Source of the DNA: Methanoregula sp. PtaB.Bin085
GTDB taxonomy: Archaea; Halobacteriota; Methanomicrobia; Methanomicrobiales; Methanospirillaceae
Reading direction: 5' to 3'
DNA: 64,000 nt
Assembly (NCBI RefSeq): GCF_002067035.1
Contig: NZ_MVQB01000016.1
Span: 1 to 64,000 of the forward strand
Shown: positions 60,345-64,000 of the stretch, in pieces
How the letters are laid out: every line of letters starts with the position of its first letter
How positions within the stretch are numbered: position 1 is the stretch's first letter
The notes under the pieces: model-generated
What the model saw: the letters and a program-made list of their open reading frames with translations, nothing else
Told to the model about the DNA's origin: nothing
Databases searched by the model: none
Translations under genes and position numbers: made by a program

Positions 60345-60937
60345 CCCTCGACCAGTACCGCTCGCAGGCAAAGGTGTTCATGGATCCGCTGGTCTCCGTC
60401 GCGATCCGCCTCCGCCTCACCCCGAACTTCTTCACCATCGCGGCCCTGCTGGCATCGGCAGCCGCAGGCATCCTGTTCTTCGGAAATATGCTCTTCTGGG
60501 GTGTCGTTGCCGTTGCCCTCAATGCCCTCTGCGATGCCCTTGACGGGGCGGTTGCCCGCGAGATGAAGATCCAGAGCAGACGCGGCGACTTCCTCGACCA
60601 TGCCGTGGACCGGTATGCGGACATCTTCATCATCTGCGGGCTCTTTGCCGGTGGCATGGTTCCGTGGCCGATCGGCGTCTTTGCCCTCACGGGCGTCCTC
60701 ATGTCCTCCTACCTCGGCACGCAGGCGCAGGCCGTCGGCGTCGGCCGGTATTACGGCGGGGTCCTCGGACGTGCGGACCGGCTGGTCATGATCATGGTTG
60801 TCGGGATCATCGATCTTGTTATGCCGATGAGCTGGTACGGGCTCACGTGGACGGGCTGGATGCTCGTCCTTTTTGGGGTCTTCGGGCATATCACCGCGTT
60901 CCAGCGGTTCGCGTACGTGTGGGCGAAGGTTGAGTAA
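60341..60937 (+). CDS. CDP-alcohol phosphatidyltransferase, archaetidylinositol-phosphate-synthase-like
   Basis: 198 residues with about five helices. The catalytic motif D-x2-D-G-x2-A-R-x8-G-x3-D-x3-D is in NALCDALDGAVAREMKIQSRRGDFLDHAVDRYAD (about 67-100). The family couples CDP-archaeol with a phosphorylated alcohol; the archaeal group closest in form makes archaetidylinositol phosphate. The exact alcohol cannot be read from sequence. It overlaps the AK6-type gene in an ATGA. Confidence 0.88.
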   Translation: MTLDQYRSQAKVFMDPLVSVAIRLRLTPNFFTIAALLASAAAGILFFGNMLFWGVVAVALNALCDALDGAVAREMKIQSRRGDFLDHAVDRYADIFIICGLFAGGMVPWPIGVFALTGVLMSSYLGTQAQAVGVGRYYGGVLGRADRLVMIMVVGIIDLVMPMSWYGLTWTGWMLVLFGVFGHITAFQRFAYVWAKVE

Positions 60938-60974
60938 ACCCCTCCCGGCCGCGCCCTTTACCCGGAACGGGAAT

Positions 60975-62768
60975 TCAGTCCTTTTTTCCGGCCCGGTAAT
61001 TCTTTTTCGGGACCGTCATCTCGAACCGGGCTCCGGCGCCCGGCACCCCGGTCTCCCGGATGGTTATTTCCGTAATCGTGAGGATCTCCCGGGCAAGGAA
61101 CAACCCGAAACCGGTATTTTTCCCAAATCCCTTGTCGAAGATACGCTCTTTTTCATCAGCAGCGATCCCTGTCCCGTCATCTTCGCAGACGATGACTGCT
61201 GCCTCCCCTGACTCTTCGCACAGGAACCGGATCCGGGTAATTTTTCCCCCGTAATGCACGGCGTTCTCCATGAGGTTGTAGAACACCTTGCCGATAAGCG
61301 GGTCGGCAAAGACTTCTGTTCCCTGCACAACCGTATTTTCGATCCATACGGGTCCGAGGGTGACCTGCTGTGCCGCAGTGCTGATAACCGCATGAAGGTC
61401 CTGCCACACAGGGGAACTGACACCGATCTCCTCGTACTCCCTGGTGAACTGTATCATGGCTGCGATGCGCCGGCTGGTCTCTGTGATACGGGAGAAATAC
61501 TGCTCGACATCGGGGCTTGCGGTCTTCTTATGCAGGAATGCGATAAAGCTGTCCAGCACGAGGAGCTGGTTTTTGATGTCGTGGCGTGTGATGCCCGACA
61601 GAAGGTTCAGTTTCCTGTTCACTTCCCGCAGCGCAGCTTCGACACGTTTTCGTTCCGCAATGTCCTCTTCGAGATCCTGCCCGAGCTGACGCAGCTTCCT
61701 GTTCGCGATGGTGAGCCGTGCCGACAAGGCAACGAGGATGATGATGAGGATGGTTACTGCAACGATCCAGTACAGGTACTGGCGGACGAGCTCCCCGGGC
61801 GTGATCACCCCGTAATTCTCGTACGGGGGGGCCCGGATCTCCTTTAAGCAGTCCGCCACGGATTCGTAGTTGACGGGGATGGTCCACCTGCCCATCTTTG
61901 CAGCCTTCGCTGCCGGCATATCCGGGGTTATCGAGAGCAGGGCGAAGGCAACTGAGGAAGCGACCGTGTCATCGGTGCGGTTCAGCTTGGAAAACGCCCA
62001 TTCCGGGTAAAGGCGGGTACTGTAAAGGTATGGGTAACCGGGACTGGCGAACTTGTCGTCCGGGGGGAAGATGTACAGGTCTGAAAGCGAGATCTTCCCT
62101 TCTTCCTGCATCTGTTCGAGGATCCCCGTGCGGACGATTCCTGCATCGGCCTTCCGGCTGATAACATCATCGACGACAACCGTGTGAGACTCGGAGAAGG
62201 TCAGGGACGCAAAATCGCGGTCCGGGTGAATCCCGTGTTCCAGGATCTCCCGGTATGCTGAATACCACCCTCCGAACGAATTGTTTCCTGCTGCGACAAC
62301 ACGTTTTCCTTTCAGGTCAAGGTAACTCCTGATATCCCCGCGATCGCTTCGTGCGATAATGACGCCGCCGAATTCCTTGATAAACTGTCCGTCATGGTAG
62401 GTGTTGAGCGTCAGCATCCGGCTCGTGCCATAGGTATCTTCAAGAGCTGCATCGATGCCGGGGTTACTCAGGACGAAATCCACGTCGCCCTCCGCGACAG
62501 CCGGAGTGATATTCTCAAAGGTGAGGGGGACGAGCTCGAAATGATACCGGGGGAGTGCCGTATTCAGGTAATCGATCGTGGGCTGCCACAGGACCCTGCA
62601 GGTTTCGATCCCCTGGTTGGCCAGTACCCCGATCCTTACATCCGTTGTAGCATTTTCCGCCGTGACCGGAACCATGCACCATGCCGTCAGCACCAGCAGC
62701 AGGAGAAGCGGACACCAGTATTTCCTCTGCAGGGTTATCGGGAGATGCCGTACGGTCAGATGTTTCAT
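60975..62768 (-). CDS. Sensor kinase with PhnD-like periplasmic binding domain
   Basis: 597 residues. After a hydrophobic N-terminus (PLLLLLVLTAWCMVPVTAE) comes an outer domain of the PhnD/phosphonate-binding type (about 40-320: VRIGVLANQGIETCRVLWQPTIDYLNTALPRYHFELVPL, DFVLSNPGIDAALE, YHDGQFIKEFGGVIIA, GWYSAYREILEHGIHPDRDF). Then one membrane helix (about 330-352), a coiled-coil, phosphoacceptor H396 (GITRHDIKNQL) and ATPase domain (FYNLMENAVHYGG, GFGKNTGFGLFL). A ligand such as a phosphonate, phosphite or other oxyanion could be sensed; ligand unproven. Confidence 0.85.
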   Translation of the reverse strand: MKHLTVRHLPITLQRKYWCPLLLLLVLTAWCMVPVTAENATTDVRIGVLANQGIETCRVLWQPTIDYLNTALPRYHFELVPLTFENITPAVAEGDVDFVLSNPGIDAALEDTYGTSRMLTLNTYHDGQFIKEFGGVIIARSDRGDIRSYLDLKGKRVVAAGNNSFGGWYSAYREILEHGIHPDRDFASLTFSESHTVVVDDVISRKADAGIVRTGILEQMQEEGKISLSDLYIFPPDDKFASPGYPYLYSTRLYPEWAFSKLNRTDDTVASSVAFALLSITPDMPAAKAAKMGRWTIPVNYESVADCLKEIRAPPYENYGVITPGELVRQYLYWIVAVTILIIILVALSARLTIANRKLRQLGQDLEEDIAERKRVEAALREVNRKLNLLSGITRHDIKNQLLVLDSFIAFLHKKTASPDVEQYFSRITETSRRIAAMIQFTREYEEIGVSSPVWQDLHAVISTAAQQVTLGPVWIENTVVQGTEVFADPLIGKVFYNLMENAVHYGGKITRIRFLCEESGEAAVIVCEDDGTGIAADEKERIFDKGFGKNTGFGLFLAREILTITEITIRETGVPGAGARFEMTVPKKNYRAGKKD

Positions 62769-62805
62769 GATATCCATGCCTTGGTGCAGTGGCTTCATAT
62801 ACGTT

Positions 62806-63462
62806 TCAGCCAGGGAAAGAAACGGCTGTCTTCCGGATATACTCCAGCGCCGCAACCGCATCCTTCCGTTTCTGGTCAACGGCATGCTCCTTCACCCAGC
62901 CAAGGAACCGTTCGCGGGAGTCGGGAGGTATGGCATCACCCGCAGCCGCTACAATTTTCGCATACGTCCGCTGCGGGTAGAAGACCGATTGCGCTGCAGC
63001 AAGCAGGGCCGCGTGGTCCTGCGGGGTGAGAATTCCCTGCCGTTCCGCTTCCTTCAGCGTGAACCGGATATTCACGAGCGGCTCGGACAGTGCGAAGCCG
63101 GTCTCCGGGTCGAAGACCAGGGCCACCTCGTCGTCCGATACCAGTTCGCCGCTTTTGTACATCCGGTACACCTCCCCGATCCCGGTCATGCCGAGCGTGT
63201 CCATCTCGGCTGCCCGGAGAGCACCCATGCTGGATGACCCGACCACCGTAACGCCTTTTTTTATCGCAGCAAGGATCTCGCGGTGCGCCACCGCGGATTC
63301 CTGGTGGAAGACCCCGTCGATCAGGCCGATGACCGCGGCTCCGTCCTGCACGGCCTTCACCAGATCCCCCCGCTTTGCGGGCGGGCGGTATTCCGCAGGG
63401 ACTATCCTCTCTGCCGCTTCCCGCTCAAGACTCGGTCCGAGAAAGACGATGATCCGCTGCAT
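62806..63462 (-). CDS. tfuA: TfuA-type McrA-glycine thioamidation protein
   Basis: 218 residues: IIVFLGPSLEREAAERIVPAEYRPPAKRGDLVKAVQDGAAVIGLIDGVFHQESAVAHREILAAIKKGV, SSSMGALRAAEMDTLGM. This is the TfuA partner that works with YcaO to convert a glycine of methyl-coenzyme M reductase alpha subunit into thioglycine. It overlaps the ycaO stop by 38 bases, indicating translational coupling. Confidence 0.93.
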   Translation of the reverse strand: MQRIIVFLGPSLEREAAERIVPAEYRPPAKRGDLVKAVQDGAAVIGLIDGVFHQESAVAHREILAAIKKGVTVVGSSSMGALRAAEMDTLGMTGIGEVYRMYKSGELVSDDEVALVFDPETGFALSEPLVNIRFTLKEAERQGILTPQDHAALLAAAQSVFYPQRTYAKIVAAAGDAIPPDSRERFLGWVKEHAVDQKRKDAVAALEYIRKTAVSFPG

Positions 63463-64000
63463 TGTCCGCCCGCTCTCCCCTGCGTTCCCGGTCCATGGCC
63501 CAGACCTCGAGGCCCGGCACGATGACCCGCACGACCGGCATCCCGATCTCCTCCCGGGTCAGGTCCACGATGATGACCCGGTCGAGACCCTGTTTGTCCA
63601 GCGCCGCGATGATATTCTCAATATCCTTTTTGAAATCGTCAGTGTCGGAAGACGTGAGGTTTTTGTAATCCTCAGTGCCGTTGTCCCGGAACCAGTAGCC
63701 GTTGATCCGTTTTGCCCGGTCGTACCCGATCTTCTTGCGCATCTCCGCAAGAACGGTGTCTTCCCGGGCGCCATGGATCTGGGTGAGCCGGCTCTGCGCC
63801 ACCTCGGTCAGCGCCCGCATCACCGCGATCCGGGCGCTGGTGTGCGTGCCGATGCCGATGGTGAGGAGGAGAGGATCTTTCAGGAGTACGTCGTCAGCAA
63901 CCGCGGCGATCGTGGGAATGCCGATGTCGCTCGTGATGTCCCGGACCGTCACCTCGACCTGCGCCTTTGCAAACTTCTCCAGCATGCCGGCGATTGCAGG
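63425..64000 (-). CDS. ycaO: YcaO-type McrA-glycine thioamidation protein (5' end beyond window)
   Basis: C-terminal 192 residues visible; the frame is open to the window edge, so the N-terminus is missing. Motifs: DVLLKDPLLLTIGIGTHTSARIAVMRALTEVAQSRLTQIHGAREDTV, and the C-terminal RVIVPGLEVWAMDRERRGERA. With TfuA it should carry out ATP-dependent backbone thioamidation of McrA. The pair lies next to a sensor kinase, while another MCR-maturation protein, component A2, is at 12.6-14.2 kb. Confidence 0.92.
   Translation of the reverse strand, partial: PAIAGMLEKFAKAQVEVTVRDITSDIGIPTIAAVADDVLLKDPLLLTIGIGTHTSARIAVMRALTEVAQSRLTQIHGAREDTVLAEMRKKIGYDRAKRINGYWFRDNGTEDYKNLTSSDTDDFKKDIENIIAALDKQGLDRVIIVDLTREEIGMPVVRVIVPGLEVWAMDRERRGERADNAADHRLSRTES

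Overview
The window is about 64 kb of a GC-rich hydrogenotrophic methanogen chromosome. It carries F420-type formate dehydrogenase (fdhAB), methyl-coenzyme M reductase component A2, the TfuA/YcaO pair for McrA thioamidation, an MtrA homologue, an FmdE-family protein, archaeal TATA boxes, archaeal-type sensor kinases and an archaetidylinositol-phosphate-synthase-like enzyme. This gene set fits Methanomicrobiales, and a Methanoregula-like organism is my best guess; the genus is inference only.

Layout. (1) 0.2-9.3 kb: small proteins, a molybdenum-storage-like amino-acid-kinase protein, an FmdE-like protein, fdhA-fdhB, a DUF2284 metal-binding protein and a decayed methyltransferase gene. (2) 9.4-15.6 kb: an MBL-fold enzyme, then three minus-strand transcription units sharing one promoter/operator sequence: NifX-like/Mrp/two wHTH-like proteins; a 47-aa DUF5320-like protein/component A2 (atwA); and a Cys-His-rich protein/wHTH-like/DUF134 regulator. 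(3) 15.7-20.6 kb: a 7TM sensor kinase, then an AbrB-type regulator with hgcA-hgcB (mercury methylation), plus two membrane proteins. (4) 20.7-31.0 kb: a metalloid/redox island. One strand carries an HTH regulator. The other carries 14 genes: cupin, ArsP-like permease, P5C-reductase-like protein, thioredoxin, two DGC-domain proteins, ferredoxin-thioredoxin reductase, DUF2703, DUF166, C_GCAxxG_C_C protein, ACR3, ArsC and an MtrA-like corrinoid protein. Divergent from it runs arsR-arsF-arsG. (5) 31.1-33.3 kb: tungsten AOR and a MoaD/ThiS protein. (6) 33.5-42.4 kb: an HTH-PAS-PAS kinase, a duplicated zinc-ribbon mini-gene, chemoreceptor, CheW, small Cys proteins, a receiver domain, a DsrE-type three-domain fusion and MoeA. 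(7) 42.4-54.9 kb: two paralogous PH-like/TM proteins, hisD, membrane and surface proteins, a glycosyltransferase-TPR/wHTH-BrxD-type ATPase operon, a thioesterase, and two copies of a palindromic ~170-bp repeat. (8) 55-64 kb: housekeeping (pyrG, guaAb, argD, hisC, AK6-type kinase, CDP-alcohol phosphatidyltransferase), a PhnD-like sensor kinase, tfuA and the edge-truncated ycaO.

Main themes. Mo/W enzymology runs through fdh, FmdE, AOR, MoaD, MoeA and the MoSto-like protein. Maturation of MCR is represented by A2, the Fe-S carrier Mrp and TfuA/YcaO. Metal(loid) chemistry combines hgcAB with an arsenic island holding a second corrinoid-type protein. The strongest candidates for something undescribed are the three-promoter operator tying atwA to the NifX/Mrp/DUF5320/DUF134 set, the arsenic island with its soluble MtrA homologue, and the TPR/wHTH-BrxD ATPase operon that has no other BREX genes.
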